DNA of 64,000 nt from Lactifluus volemus (GCA_022376515.1 WTXI01000028.1:124001-188000); one strand, 5' to 3'. Shown: positions 48,097-60,235, counted from the stretch's first letter. The notes: generated by a model from the letters alone, not told the origin. A program made the numbers and translations.

Positions 48097-48681
48097 TTAA
48101 AGACGCTCCCATGGCGCAATTGAGAAAGCAAGATGGGGGTAACAGGTCGTGAAGGTCCGGGGAGCGAGATACTTGCGCGACTTGCTGCCGATCCCATCGC
48201 TGCACATTCGACTGGAGGTAATGATAACGAAGAAGAGGGTGGTAATGTCAGAGATGAAGAATTGAGGGATGCCATGGATGAAGAACCCACCTGTGTGACT
48301 GATCCTCTATGATAATAACTTACTGATAGCACGATTACAATGAAAAAGGTAGGCCCTACTGGCAGCTGGTCGAATAAGGGTGACGACAAGAACAAAACAA
48401 GCCGCGAGCGAGATGAGATTCTGGATTGTAGGGAGATCATGTCCAGACAACCAGGCGACCACACTTCGGCTCTTAGGTGGTGTTATACGCAGTAGACATG
48501 AATGACCCCTGAAGAGTAGACGTTCGAACATGGCCGCATAGTTCTGATCATGGAAGCAGTGAAGAAATGCAGTGGGAATACCGAAGCGTTCAGGAACACC
48601 CTCCATGCGGCTCTGCCAGTGGCATTCGGGGGAGAGATAGTGGCCATCAGTCTGAGCGCATTGGAGGATAGAGGAAAGGCA
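48097..48681 (-). pseudogene. 3' part of a host membrane-protein gene split by the copia element
   Basis: On the minus strand the exon segment 48681-48324 reads CLSSILQCAQTDGHY ... MEGVPERFGIPTAFLHCF ... GHDLPTIQNLISLAACFV. It is spliced at a gtaagt donor to a last exon 48290-48097 (FFIHGIPQFFISDI, stop TAA at 48099-48097). At least two membrane segments are present. Immediately upstream on this strand is the retrotransposon. Its other side (53612-53572) continues the same exon in frame (RLLKSDSRFISE) once the element and one target duplication are removed. The gene is therefore interrupted, presumably null in this haplotype. Family not named; further 5' exons beyond 53612 were not resolved. 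Confidence 0.65.
48677..48681. repeat. 5-bp target-site duplication, left
   Basis: AGGCA directly before the 5' LTR, matching AGGCA at 53572-53576 directly after the 3' LTR. Confidence 0.9.
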
Positions 48682-48970
48682 TGTCGAGATCGCGATTGCG
48701 ATGCGATGACAATCAGTAAATTACCATAGATTCATTCATTTAGACTTTCAGTACCTAGGCTAGCTAGAGCACTAGTTTAGCATGTTTGTGTCCGCAGATG
48801 GACTCTCCCGTTTTTATCCCCTTTAGTATACATGCCTACCTGGCCTTTAGGGCCTTATATACCTTCTTTAGTAGACCGTAGGCCCCTCAGTTCTCGTGCT
48901 GACAGCGCGTGAGTGATACTGAGCTACTGTTGTCCCTTAGGACACCCTCACACTCGCTACATTTCCTATA
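48682..48970 (+). repeat. 5' LTR of copia element
   Basis: 289 bp, starts TGTCGAG and ends CCTATA, so its 3' dinucleotide is TA rather than the usual CA. A TATA-like ttatata at 48855-48861 and a small inverted repeat (ggcctttagggcc) lie in the promoter half. It differs from the 3' LTR only at 48692 (G here, A at 53293). Confidence 0.95.
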
Positions 48971-48974
48971 GGTT

Positions 48975-51900
48975 ATGGGCCCTGGCCATACCACTGCTGC
49001 CATGTCGACTACTCCTACCCCTGCAATTGAACAGCTTCCCGCTAACATCCCTCGACTCGAGCCCGATGGCACTAACTGGGCCATCTTCTCCATGCGCTTC
49101 AAGGAGGCCATGCAGGCTACACGAAGATGGGGATACTTCAGTGGAACCATCCCGCGGCCCACCCCTGCAGACCCGGACATGCCAAACAAGGCTGAAGAGC
49201 AGGCAATGGAGACATGGGATCACGAGGATCTCATCGCCCGGTACCTCCTGTCGCAGCGCCTTCCCGACACGACCGCGATCCGCTTGAGCGCTTACGACAC
49301 AGCTGAGGCACGCTGGAAACGGGTCAACGAGGAGTACACAGCCAAAAGTGTGTACGCACAAAACGACCTCGAATCGGCCTTCCTGGACATGAAATGCCCT
49401 AAGGGGGGTGATGTCCGGGCCTTCCTCACCAGCCTACGATCGAAACGGGAAGAGCTGGCGGCTGCGGGAGTCAAGATAACGGATCGAGACTACCAACGCA
49501 CTGTGCTCCGGGGGATCCCGGAGGAGCTTGCTAAATTTGCCTCGGGACTGCTGTCGGCCGCACGCCTCATTGATGTGACCAAAACCATTGACACAGACAC
49601 CCTGATCGACCACATTTGCGAGGAGTCCGAGCGGCTGAAAAATCGGAGCGGCCACCAGGGACAATCCTCGGGTGGAGCCAAGAAGGGGAACCAGCCTGAT
49701 GAAGCTCTGGCTGCAACTAGCGGAGAGGGGGCCAAGAAAAAGCGTCGAAAGGGCAATTGCCATAATTGCGGCAAGCCCGGCCACTGGGCACGCGAGTGCC
49801 GCGCACCCAAGAAGGATGGGAGCGGCACCGAGCAGCGGGGCAACCAGGCGGGACAGGCATCTTCGCGGACTGAAACGAAGCCGGAAACGAAGCCAGAAAC
49901 AATACCGGTGGGGTCTGCGAATGCGGCATACGAAGGGGACGGTTTCTGGGCAGTCGAAGAGGTGATTCACGCGCACAGCGATCGCGCGGTTTCGGACCTA
50001 TCGGACTCGGCCCAACACACCACCTATGATGAAATTCACGCCGTAATCACGCCGATCGAAGGGGAGGATCTGACGCGCGTCGAGTTATACGATTCGGGCG
50101 CGACACGACACATCTCACCGTACAAAAGCGATTTCTCGACTTACTCACCTCTCCCGACACCTGTCCTCCTCAACGCAGCCAACAAACAACGTTTCCCTGC
50201 CCTAGGAACTGGGACAATGGTCATCCAAGTGCCAAATGGAGGGGAGATGGCCACACTTACCCTCGACAATGTCCTGTATGCCCCCTCAGTCAGCTATACT
50301 CTCATCTCGCTTGGGGCTCTCGATCGGAAAGGATATCGGGCCACAATTGGCGGTGGCCATCTCGATCTAATCACGCCCGGAGGTACACGCATTGGCAGAG
50401 TCCCGCAGTCATCGCGCGGACTGTACCGTGTCCTCCACTCGCCCGATTCGGCACACGCAGTCGAAGTCGTCGGCCTAATGGAATTACATCGCCGATTGGG
50501 GCATATCGCACCCGCCAGCGCCTGCCGATTGGTCGAAAGTGGCGCAGCCACAGGGGTGACACTCGCCCCGAATTCGCGCGAAGTCGATTGCGATGCGTGC
50601 CTGTTCGCGCGTGCCACACGCCAGCCTATTCCCCACTCCACATCAGCCCGCCAGCCCAGAATTTCGGAGATGAAATACACACAGATGTGTGGGGCCCCGC
50701 GCCCATCCAATCCCGGGTGGCAAACAATATTTTGTCACTTTCACAGACGATGCCACTCGCTTCACAATCACACACCTGTTGGCAAAGAAATCAGAAGCAT
50801 TAGAGGCCGACAAAACCTTTGAGAAGTGGGTCATTGCCCAAGGTCATTGCACAGGCATCAAAGTGTTGCGATCCGATCGGGGGGGCGAATTCATGAGCAA
50901 GGCCTTCGACAGGCACCTTGCCGCAGCCGGGACCTCACGCAGACTGACCCCGCACGACACGCCGCAGCTGAACGGGATCGCCGAGCGGCTGAACCGCACC
51001 CTGCTCAAGCGAATCCGGGCCTTCACGCACTCAACTGGCCTGCCCAAGTCGCTCTGGGGCGAGGCGCTGCGGCACGCGACGTGGTTGAAGAACCGCACAG
51101 CCACCTGCTCACTTGACGGCAAAACGCCATACGAGGCGCTGCTCGGCACGCCGCCCGATCTCACGGGCGTGCGGGCGTTCGGGTGCCCTGTCTGGGTGCA
51201 CGATCCGACCGGTTCGAAGCTGGACACCCGCGCACACGAATGCCGTTGGCTTGGCTTGATGTAGAGTCGAGGGCACACAGAATCTATTGGCCTACTAGTG
51301 GCAAAGTATCTGTGGAGCGAAATCTATACTTCGGGACGTCAGCCCAGCTCGAGGGGGAGGAAATACACTTACCAGACGCACGCGAGCAGCCTGCCGCCCC
51401 TCCTGACGATCCTACAACCCCCTCAACACCTCCTCGTGCCCCCACGCCTCCAGCACCCGACGCGCCGCCGGAATCGTCGCCCATCGAGTCCGAACCTGAT
51501 CCGGTCGATGAGGAGGCACCTAGTGCGCCTCCTGGCCGCCCCGCGCGCGATCGGAAGCCGTCCCGCCGCATGCGCGACCTGTTGTCCGGTGAGGGCGTGA
51601 CATCCGTCACTGAAGCAGGGGGAGTCGACCCCACCCTCGAAAACGCCGAAGACGCGGCCGGAATCGAGCTCGTTTTTGCTGCTGAGACATCGGAAGCTGA
51701 AGCCCTTGAGCCCAGAACCCTTGCTGAGGCCAAAAGGAGGCCTGATTGGCATCTGTGGGAGAAGGCAATTCAGGAAGAACTGACCACACTAAAAAATGCT
51801 GGTACCTGGAGATTGGAAGAAGCACCCCCTGGAGCCAACATCATAGGCTCAAAATGGGTCTTCAAAGCGAAGAAGGACGCTGCGGGGAACATCGCCCGCT

Positions 51901-53275
51901 ACAAGGCACGGCTGGTGGCACAAGGTTTCAGTCAGATTGGAGGAGTGGACTATGATGATACATACGCACCTGTGGCCAAATTGGCATCCTCTAGGGCCAT
52001 CATAGCCATGGCAAATCGACTTGGGATGGAGCTCCATCAAGTGGACATCAAGGGAGCGTACCTAAACGGAGTGCTGAACAACGACGAAGTCTTGTTTATG
52101 CAACATCCCCCAGGTTACAAGTCACCTGACGCCGGGACGCGCGTCCTGCGCCTAGTCAAGACTCTCTACGGCCTCAAACAGTCTGGCCGTCGTTGGTATC
52201 AGAAACTCACCTCAATCTTCACGTCTCTCGGTCTGATTCAGTGTTCTGTGGATCAAGCTGTATTTTATAAGTCAAACCCCCGTGCAAATGAACTGACAGT
52301 GGTGGCAGTTCATGTAGATGACTGCACCATTGCTGCCACCTCCCTGCGCCTTGTCAACGCCCTCAAGGATGGTCTGCGGAAGCATGTCGAGGTCACCGAC
52401 CTAGGAGAGCTCCATTGGATGCTCGGAATCGAGGTCAAGCGTGACCGTGAAGCCCGCACGATCCACCTCTCCCAGCGGGCCTACATTGACTCCATTCTCC
52501 GTCGTTTCAATTTTGATGGCCTCAAGCCCTTTCCACTCCGATGGACACTCAAGTCCACCTCCGTTCAGAGCAAGCACCCACGACGCCGGCCGAGTTCGCG
52601 ATAATGCGCGATGTGCCATACCGCGAGGCTGTGGGCGCCCTTAATTGGGCCGCCCTGGCCACCCGCCCCGATATTGCCTTTGCAGTGGCAACGGTGGCTC
52701 GTTTCGCCTCAAACCCCGGGCCTGCACATTGGGAAGCTGTAAAGAGGATCTACAGGTATTTATCTGGCACCCGAGACCTCTGGCTAACCTATGGAGAAGC
52801 CAAGCGCACTCTCGAGGGATTTGCGGACGCCGATGGCAGCATGGCCGAGGATTGCCGTGCAATCTCGGGCTATGCCTTCCTTATCGATGGCGGCGCCGTT
52901 TCCTGGTCATCGAAACAACAGGAGATCGTCTCCTTATCAACCACTGAGAGCGAGTACGTCGCGGTAACGCACGGCGGCAAGGAGGCAGTCTGGCTTCGCA
53001 GCCTCCTGTCCCATGTCTTTGGCCCCTTCAAGGACCCCACCACACTCTTTTCTGACAACCAATCAGCAATTGCCCTCACGCGCGACCACCAATACCATGC
53101 CTGCACCAAGCACATCGATGTGCGCTACCATTGGATCCGGTGGGTAGTCGAACAAGGCACCATCAAACTCGTCTATTGCCCAACCGATGACATGGTTGCC
53201 GACGCGCTGACAAAAGCGCTCCCGTCACCCAAGGTCAAGCATTTCGCTGCAGGCCTAGGGCTGCGTGCGAAATGA
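48975..53275 (+). pseudogene. copia gag-pol polyprotein, frame broken at four sites
   Basis: The first open stretch (48975-50822) starts five bases after the LTR; an in-frame ATG at 49002 (MSTTPTPAIEQL) may be the real start. It holds gag (LEPDGTNWAIFSMRF), a CCHC knuckle (Cys262, Cys265, His270, Cys275), the protease motif DSGA at residue 373 and the HHCC part of integrase. After breaks near 50651 and 50716 the integrase core follows (HTDVWGP, SDRGGEF, NGIAERLNRT). After a break near 51256 come a Pro-rich linker and reverse transcriptase (DIKGAYLNG, HVDD in place of YVDD). After a break near 52531 comes RNase H (FADADGSM, TTESEY, KHIDVRYHW) with a stop at 53273-53275. All catalytic motifs are present; only the frame is interrupted. 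Confidence 0.9.
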
Positions 53276-53282
53276 GGGGGAG
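53274..53282 (+). promoter_or_regulatory. Polypurine tract (plus-strand primer)
   Basis: gagggggag lies directly before the 3' LTR, overlapping the RNase H stop codon by two bases. This is the normal place for the primer of plus-strand DNA synthesis in LTR elements. Confidence 0.8.
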
Positions 53283-53571
53283 TGTCGAGATCACGATTGC
53301 GATGCGATGACAATCAGTAAATTACCATAGATTCATTCATTTAGACTTTCAGTACCTAGGCTAGCTAGAGCACTAGTTTAGCATGTTTGTGTCCGCAGAT
53401 GGACTCTCCCGTTTTTATCCCCTTTAGTATACATGCCTACCTGGCCTTTAGGGCCTTATATACCTTCTTTAGTAGACCGTAGGCCCCTCAGTTCTCGTGC
53501 TGACAGCGCGTGAGTGATACTGAGCTACTGTTGTCCCTTAGGACACCCTCACACTCGCTACATTTCCTATA
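53283..53571 (+). repeat. 3' LTR of copia element
   Basis: 289 bp, identical to the 5' LTR except for A at 53293. Confidence 0.95.
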
Positions 53572-53612
53572 AGGCACTCGGAAATGAATCGTGAATCGGA
53601 CTTGAGCAGCCT
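53572..53612 (-). pseudogene. 5' side of the exon split by the copia element
   Basis: Reads RLLKSDSRFISE on the minus strand behind a 'cagctag' acceptor, and is in phase with the exon at 48681-48324. It includes the right copy of the AGGCA target duplication (53572-53576). Upstream, a minus-strand frame at 53816-53613 (MPPILAAVGFTHW) could hold an earlier exon but is not connected. Confidence 0.55.
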
Positions 53613-53619
53613 CTAGCTG

Positions 53620-54330
53620 ATGCATGCGGTGATATTTGAAGAATGTGATTCATCGTCTGACACCAGAGTCCGACTCGGAGGAAGATCGTGGGAGTTGTCG
53701 GGGTGGCTGCGAGTCTGCGGCCGCGGCCGCGACGCTTCTAGCGGAGCTGTCTGACTCGGCCTGAGACCAGAGTTTTTCCAGTGAGTGAAACCAACGGCAG
53801 CCAAGATGGGCGGCAATGCATCACGTTGCAGTAATTTGGGTGCTGGCTAATGACGTGATCGGCATGGAAGGTGGGCGTGAGAACTTGAAGCGCCCAGCTG
53901 GAAGATATATATTCCGAGTCCGGACGCGCGTTACGCGAATTCTATAACCAACAGACAGACACCGATGCGTTGCATGTAGCGTTGGCGACATACCAAATCC
54001 TTTGTAGTCTATACGCAATTGTGGATTGATCGTCGTGATTCAGTTGAACCCAGCATTCAGAAAATAAATTCCCGCGCATGTCATTATCTACCGCGCGAGA
54101 ATGCTGAGTTCGCGTTCAATAAGTTCTTATGAATAATGAATGGCTGATAGGCTTTCATAAATCATCATAGATTCTCACGTCGTTCGCTGAGTGAGCGTGT
54201 TTAGCAGGGTGTCACTCTCAGGGGTCTTAGAGGGCAAAGTTGGAAGCTAGTGAAAGTTACTGTATAGGCAGAGGCTAGCCGCTTTCAGGCCTCTGATATT
54301 TAGGGAGAGAAGACGAAGTACTTGGGGAAC
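53620..54330. other. Interval without resolved gene
   Basis: May contain 5' exons of the split gene. GC-rich stretch gcggccgcggccgc at about 53718-53731. No exon could be fixed. Confidence 0.3.
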
Positions 54331-54333
54331 GCT

Positions 54334-55323
54334 TCAAACGCCCGAGAACCTATTGTAGAAGCGGATGGTCAATTCGTCCCCGTCTGTTTGGATCCTCGGT
54401 GCCCTCCACACTTCTGGACAGGAATGGGAGTCAAACCGTTCCAGCGTGCTCTGGAGGAATTGCTGCAGACCCTCATGAAGCGCATGGCCGCCCGTTTCAA
54501 AATATCGACCAAGCAAACTGAGAGTAGTCCCCATAGCTCTCGTAAGGTATATCGATAGCGCCCCGTTCCTTTCATTCAAAGGTTGACGCACGGAAGAACC
54601 AGTAGAGCTTGTGCTATCTCCTATGTGAGGTCGTTAGTCCAACTTGTTCAATTTTCCCATTGTTTCGTATAAGAACTCTTGATTTCGAACCGCCCCCGTG
54701 GCGCAAATACTTACCATTCGCTGCTACCACGCGCATCAGAAATCGGATATCTGAAAGTTGCTCTGAGTCGAGTCCTTCTCGATCGCAGCTCCCGAAATAA
54801 GAATAATGTGAGTCCTTAAGAAGTAACCTCATGACAAGTACATCTGAACGTTGTTCGGTTCCTTCTCAATTGTGGCAAATGCCCTGGACGATGATAGCAG
54901 ACTATTGCAAGGAAGGCCCGAGAAACATCATAAAAGTAGTGTCGGAACATGGAGCAAAGAGGAACGATGTGAAATACGGCTGGGGGGCCAATATATGACA
55001 GGACTGTTCTCTGCACCTAATTCACGATGAAGGGAATAGAGTGGCTGACATATCCGCCACTGTTCGCTAGAACTGAGTGACTATTATCGGATATGAATTT
55101 GGTACGCCACACCGTTATGCCTACGCACCTTTTTCGGATCCGCTTGTGAGAAGTTGTCACTGGAAAAGAAAAGGTGGCCTTCCACGTTCTGAAAGGTTTC
55201 AATTGGGTCCTTGAACACAATGAAGTCCGAGAGGACTATGTGAAGAGGCTGGTCTACGCTGTCTCGGTCATCGTATACAGTTTTGCGACCTAGATTCGTC
55301 TGGCCCGAAGGTAGTATAAGCAT
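54334..55323 (-). CDS. Uncharacterised multi-exon candidate gene
   Basis: Several minus-strand stretches look like coding exons of one gene: around 55323-55130 (SVDQPLHIVLSDFIVF, DPIETFQNVEGHLFFSSDNF), around 54800-54700 (SDIRFLMRVVAANGKYLRHG) and around 54560-54340 (LLGRYFETGGHALHEGLQQF, EVWRAPRIQTDGDELTIRFY). They are separated by intron-sized gaps, but I could not fix all junctions in phase. No domain recognised. It may be decayed. Confidence 0.35.
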
Positions 55324-55329
55324 TTGGTT

Positions 55330-58300
55330 TTCCCTTCCATATCTTCCTTTAAGAAAGGCAACTTGAACGGAAAAAACCCCTCACCAAGTCCCGTACGGTA
55401 TCGCGTTACCAGCACCCTACGGATCACTTACTATTGGCCCAATGCGGCAGAAACATAGCCAGTAAACAAGTTTCTACGAAAGTTGATTTGCCAAGACTCG
55501 GAGATGCGGGCTTCCCGAATAATGATAAAATCGCAGAAAATTTATTCGGAGAAAAATAGTTGCGGGCGACCAACTAACCTGGTTCAAAATTTGTCTTGGT
55601 AGTTATGCGGAGATATAATGACACGTTCGTGCGATGCCATGCCATGACTTGATTACTTGCTTCCAGTCTATAGCCTTTCGTCATCGCATCAATGATTAAC
55701 CGTGGGGGTGATCTCGTTTGGCATGATCTTCATACGGAACGTAAAGAAATGTCACATGCGGAACCTTCAACGACGCGCTACCGTAGATGATGATCGGAAT
55801 TTGGGAAAGTACCCATTAGTTTGGTTTCCGAAACGAAGACTGTAATATTCTACGAACCTTATTTTGATGTACCGTACTAGCTCCTCGATGATGAAACCTG
55901 ATGAGGGAATGAGTGCCGTGGTCACAACTATTATGGATTCGGAGGGTTGCTCTCAAGTCTGAAGTCAGGTTTGTGCGCATGCCCGGTGGTCGGTGACACT
56001 TACCGTCCCAGACTCGAAAAAGGCGAGAAGGGCACTGAGCCACAAACACGCGCGTGCTGCGGGTCGTATCGTCATCATCAGCAACCAGAGCATGGCACGA
56101 AAGTGGACATTCCCAGTGAGGGCATCGGGGACAAAAAAAAAAGGGAGTTGTCGTCCACAGTTCATTTTTTACCTCAACTGGGAGTCCAGGTTGAGGTAAA
56201 GAACGAATTGGGGATTTTAGGGTATTGTGTACTGCAGAATGACCTGTCACTTTCTGAACCTGGTCAGGCTTCAAAGCTTCAACCGTGAATGAGGGCATGT
56301 CGTCGTCGTCACCGGCTACGCCGTAATTGGCCCAGAATGGATGTTGCTTGGAGTGGTTGTGATTGCCAGTGTGAGGTTATCGTCATGGGAGCGTTATTTA
56401 TGCGTATTTATTTGTTTCTGTGATGATGCCCTCACCCGCGTGTGTGGATTGCAGTGGAAAGACATCTTCCGCCGGCGGGACACCACCACCTTTCATCCGT
56501 TACTCGTCACCTCGCTAATGTAGGGACTCCTTGAACCACGACCACCACCAGGTCTCAGTTTTCCCACGGTTCGACCTGGCATGGATGGGCAACTTCTGCC
56601 CTCGAAATACCATCGGCCCACCCAACCAACCATTAAGCACGAACTTTGAATGACATACCACCGACATTGCTCATAAATAATACCTACTGGCACCACCTAT
56701 GCTTTACCAAGCATACAACTTATAAGATGCTGCCTTTAGCTTGCCATTACTTACACCAAGAATCACCGAGTGAGCTAGTAGAGCATGCACACTACATACA
56801 GTGAGCCCCTCTACTCTCCAACACTGATATACACCACCCCACCCAACCTCGCAGTAAGGAGACCAATGAAACACGAACTGGCAGCCACCTGTCACATGAG
56901 GCTTCACGAAACTTCATTACTAATCGTCAACGCGTCATCCACGGAGGTCGGGTGTACATGCAAGGACTTACACACACAGAATTGCACTAATCGCAGCCAC
57001 AATAAGTCCACCAAGTTAGTCACCCACCTTGGGACCAAATCCTAAGACAACGTGGATAACCCCCATATAACTGGCTCTGGGGGTTTTAGTTAGTACTAGA
57101 AGGCAACCATACGTGCCCTGAGTCCCACACTATCATTTCTTACTCGCCCCGTTCACTAGCCCGGCTCCAACGCGCTAAGATAAGCTGATGGCAAATCTCC
57201 TGATCCTTAGCAATTACCCTCGGTAGTTAGCAAACAAGATAGTTTCCCGAGAATAAACCGTTCTCGAAAAAAAAAAAAAGTACTGTTACTTGAGTGACTT
57301 GCCACCCTCTACCTTGGCAATTTTATGCAAAACTAGGACAATACGTAGTCATGGACCATCAGTACAGTTGCTATTAGTAAATCTGTGACTTCCTCTGGTA
57401 CCTGACTTCGTGGAGCGTAATTTGCAAGTTTCTCCGTGTGCGTGAGACTCGGGATGATCCTGCCCTGGAACACTCTCTCCCATGGATCCGCCACTGATAC
57501 CCCTTCTTCGACCATTCAGCGTCATCTGACCGAACCTCACCTAGCACTTGTTCGTGAGTTGTTACTGACTGCGAAACAGCGACCCGATAGAAATGTCTGC
57601 ACCAGAGACTAGGGAATTGGCCACTCACTGAGTCACCGGTCCGTTGGTCACTCCACAAGCCTGGCACACTGATCGATAGATCCGATAGTCGTCCCTTGAT
57701 CATCCATCTGATGTCCTTGACTTCGGAGTGGTTTCGGTTCCGGGCTGTCACATTCTCATCAGAGTTAGCACTGCATTAGCCTTGGGACTTGATGCAAGCT
57801 TGATGGCGGAGAACTACTCTGAGAGGCGTTTGAGGGTACGTGGTATTAACTGGATTGTATTAATCGTCTGAACTGTTCTGCTGATGAGTTGATGGGGCGG
57901 CAGTGCTGATGATCCGTGTCGTCTTACCGTGTTTGAACGTTTGAACCTTGGCCCGGACGTTTCCGCTTAGGCAATTCACGAGTCGAGGCTCACCAACGAG
58001 CCGTGACTCATCGTATTCATCAGGCTTTGGTGGGGTCGAGAGTGTTTCTGCTGCCCACAAAGTAGCAACTGCTGCCAGTGAGATTTGCCACTAACACAAT
58101 AGACGACTCGGTATTTTACGAGGCACTGCCGCGCGGCGATCAGTATTGATATTTGTTTACGCCCTCCATATAAGGAGCACCCATCCGATTCGCCTCCACG
58201 TTTGATCTTCGGAAAAGGCTACAGCGAATCCATCATTCTTCGGATCTAATTAAAATTAAGTGGGTTTAGAACTGTCGAGCGGTCCTCAAGTCGTCCTGAC

Positions 58301-58990
58301 CACTTCTAAAGAATTGAACTTGAGTTATGGCAGATGATGTTCCATGTTCCATGCCTTGTTCTTATTGAATCCTTCGGATGACCAGATGAGAAAAAAACTT
58401 CTCATCAGCCCCTTGATAGAGCACCAGATCCATCCAATTTGATGTGCCTGTATGTCAGAACGATAAGGCCGCGGTGCCGAACTCACACCTTGGTATGCAT
58501 CTTGTCATACCAGATTATTCCGTGATACTGGTAACACCGCACCCGCCAGCGCACCGGCTCTAGCGTGATCACAGTGGGCAATTGTCAAAGCTATATATGA
58601 AACCACGTTTCCCTAATCAATGCGGTTTTACCTCCCCAGTCCCCCTTCTACCAGTGTCATAGAATCCCATAGCAGATGCCCTCGGAACAACTCAAGATCG
58701 CAGCCCTCACAGACTACCGTGAGCCTCACCTTGGGTTGACTTGGATATCGTTCTCATCTAGCTTCACAGTGACAATAGTCAAGGTACTACTTTTCATGGA
58801 TGGGATGAAGATGTATGTGCTAGGACGTCCTTTCATCGACCTTGCCGATATTTATCTTACGCCTCTCATCGAACGACTAGGTGGAACATCCTGGGGAACT
58901 TGAACTTTGACTTGATGCTCCTAAAGCGTAATCCACCATCGTGGCCAGGTCGAGTGCGTGCTGAAGATGAATAGTCGTACAAACTCAAGC
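55330..58990. other. Gene-poor interval
   Basis: No supported gene. A minus-strand frame 55816-56298 and plus frames over it have no motif. There is an 11-bp inverted repeat at 56168-56178/56190-56200 and poly-A at 57269-57280. The segment 58676-58903 (plus) resembles sequence near 63595-63680 and belongs to the duplicated block described next, but its coding status is unclear. Confidence 0.35.
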
Positions 58991-59006
58991 TCACAGGCTG
59001 GCATAG

Positions 59007-59960
59007 ATATACTTGGCTGAACGTGCCGCCAGCCTGGCGTGTGCTGTCTCTTATTTAGTGGGACTGAATGTGGGAAATCAAATCCACTGTCAGGCACGTC
59101 ACTTCTGTCATCACGTCTCATACGATTTCTTAACTAGATTCTTCCCTGTCCATCAGGCATGGATATCCACGGCTTTTGTCAGTTTCATGACATCGTTCCA
59201 TATCTTCTTAAACATATCTCACTGTTTCTCAGTTTTTCCCTCTCCTCGAGCTTGAGCTCGCGATGGTCCTCATTGCTGTTCGCGTGTAGGTTTTCCCCTT
59301 GGTGGCGCTTCGTTTCAGGCTCGAACTCATGTATCCGTCTAACCAAGGATCGCGATATGGAAGCTTGCCGCCCCCATTTTGGTTCTTATGGCCGTGACGC
59401 TCTCAATGCACTCTGTTGCTGCCGTCTATCGTTTGTTGACCTTCCCTCTATCGCCAATCAAGTACTAAAGCGTGGCTTTTTTCTCACAGTTTTGACTGGA
59501 GTACGTGTTTGACCCAATTCATCCTGGGAAAACAATTTCGAGCCACCCGATCCCATTTCTTTCACTGTAGGTCCGCGCCTTCTGGGATCCCGGCGAACCT
59601 TACAAGGGCTGTGTGGTATACACAACGACGCGTGAGCATCTCCTCGTGATGTCAATCGTGACGATGGGGACGTATGCAATTCTCCTCATCTCAATGCTCG
59701 TTGGACTTTTGCGTCATCAAAAGCATGAACGGATGTTTGGAGTTTGGCCATTACTTTTCTATCAAGTACGGTGTTCCCCACTATAGTCCTTCGGACCTGA
59801 CCTAACCTATTCAATTGTATAGGGGTGGATGTGGCTTGCACTGGCAGTGGCGGCTGAGGTGCCAACTCTGGTGCGTGTTGTACCGCTCAGCACTGAGTTG
59901 TTCTCGTCACTCATCTGGAACAGATTCTTGTCCTGGCTGATGTCAAACGTAAGTGGCACA
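59007..59960 (+). CDS. Multi-pass membrane protein, family unnamed (first copy)
   Basis: Exon pieces in order: YLAERAASLACAVSYLVGLN ending at 59093; an intron opening gcacgt; AWISTAFVSFMTSFHIF from about 59158; a hydrophobic piece with LELAMVLIAVRV near 59245-59287; PILVLMAVTLSMHSVAAVYR near 59371-59435; FWDPGEPYKGCVVYTTTREH then a membrane segment LLISMLVGLL near 59572-59765; and WMWLALAVAAEVPTL near 59823-59871. About six membrane segments are implied, as in uncharacterised 7TM-like proteins of agaricomycetes. The start codon and 3' end were not fixed. A paralogue of the first part lies at the right edge (63600-64000). Confidence 0.45.
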
Positions 59961-60235
59961 TCTTTAAAGCTTCTCCGTTCTACTTAATCAAACGGGGGTT
60001 CCTTGAAGACTCGATCCATTTGGTGCGTGGCGTTCTCTCACCAGGTTCTCTCAAGCGTCTGAAACTCGATCGTAGCTGCTTCAAGTCCCGAGAGGTGAGA
60101 TTTTCTTCGCGCGAGCAAGTCATTCTCCGCTCATGATATCCCGAAAATCTCAGTGGTAATTGCGTGAGTTCTGCCTCTGTTTCTAACTTTCCATGATGTC
60201 CGCCTGACCGTTCACGGTAACAGATCCCTTGGAAC

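Larger units (their letters stand above)
48682..53571 (+). mobile_element. Ty1/copia LTR retrotransposon, 4890 bp
   Basis: A complete element with two 289-bp LTRs, flanked by a 5-bp AGGCA duplication. The internal region encodes in order gag with zinc knuckle, protease, integrase, reverse transcriptase and RNase H, which is the copia (Pseudoviridae) order with integrase before RT. A polypurine tract (gagggggag, 53274-53282) precedes the 3' LTR. The bases after the 5' LTR (ggttatggg) are not an obvious initiator-tRNA primer site. LTRs differ at one base, so insertion was recent. The coding frame is nevertheless broken four times. Inserted in a host exon on the opposite strand. Confidence 0.96.

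Noticed and set aside
48000..48464. 154-codon Ser-rich minus-strand frame
   Set aside because: Splicing 48324 to 48290 in phase gives a membrane-protein C-terminus in another frame; the Ser-rich reading ignores the intron.
49434..49976. Minus-strand 180-codon open frame inside gag
   Set aside because: It is the shadow of the gag/protease frame; the plus strand has the recognisable zinc knuckle and gag motifs.
48975..50822. Programmed frameshifting as the cause of the first gag-pol break
   Set aside because: Gag, protease and the start of integrase are already in one frame, and the break falls inside integrase. Programmed shifts in such elements lie between gag and pol. There are also three more breaks.
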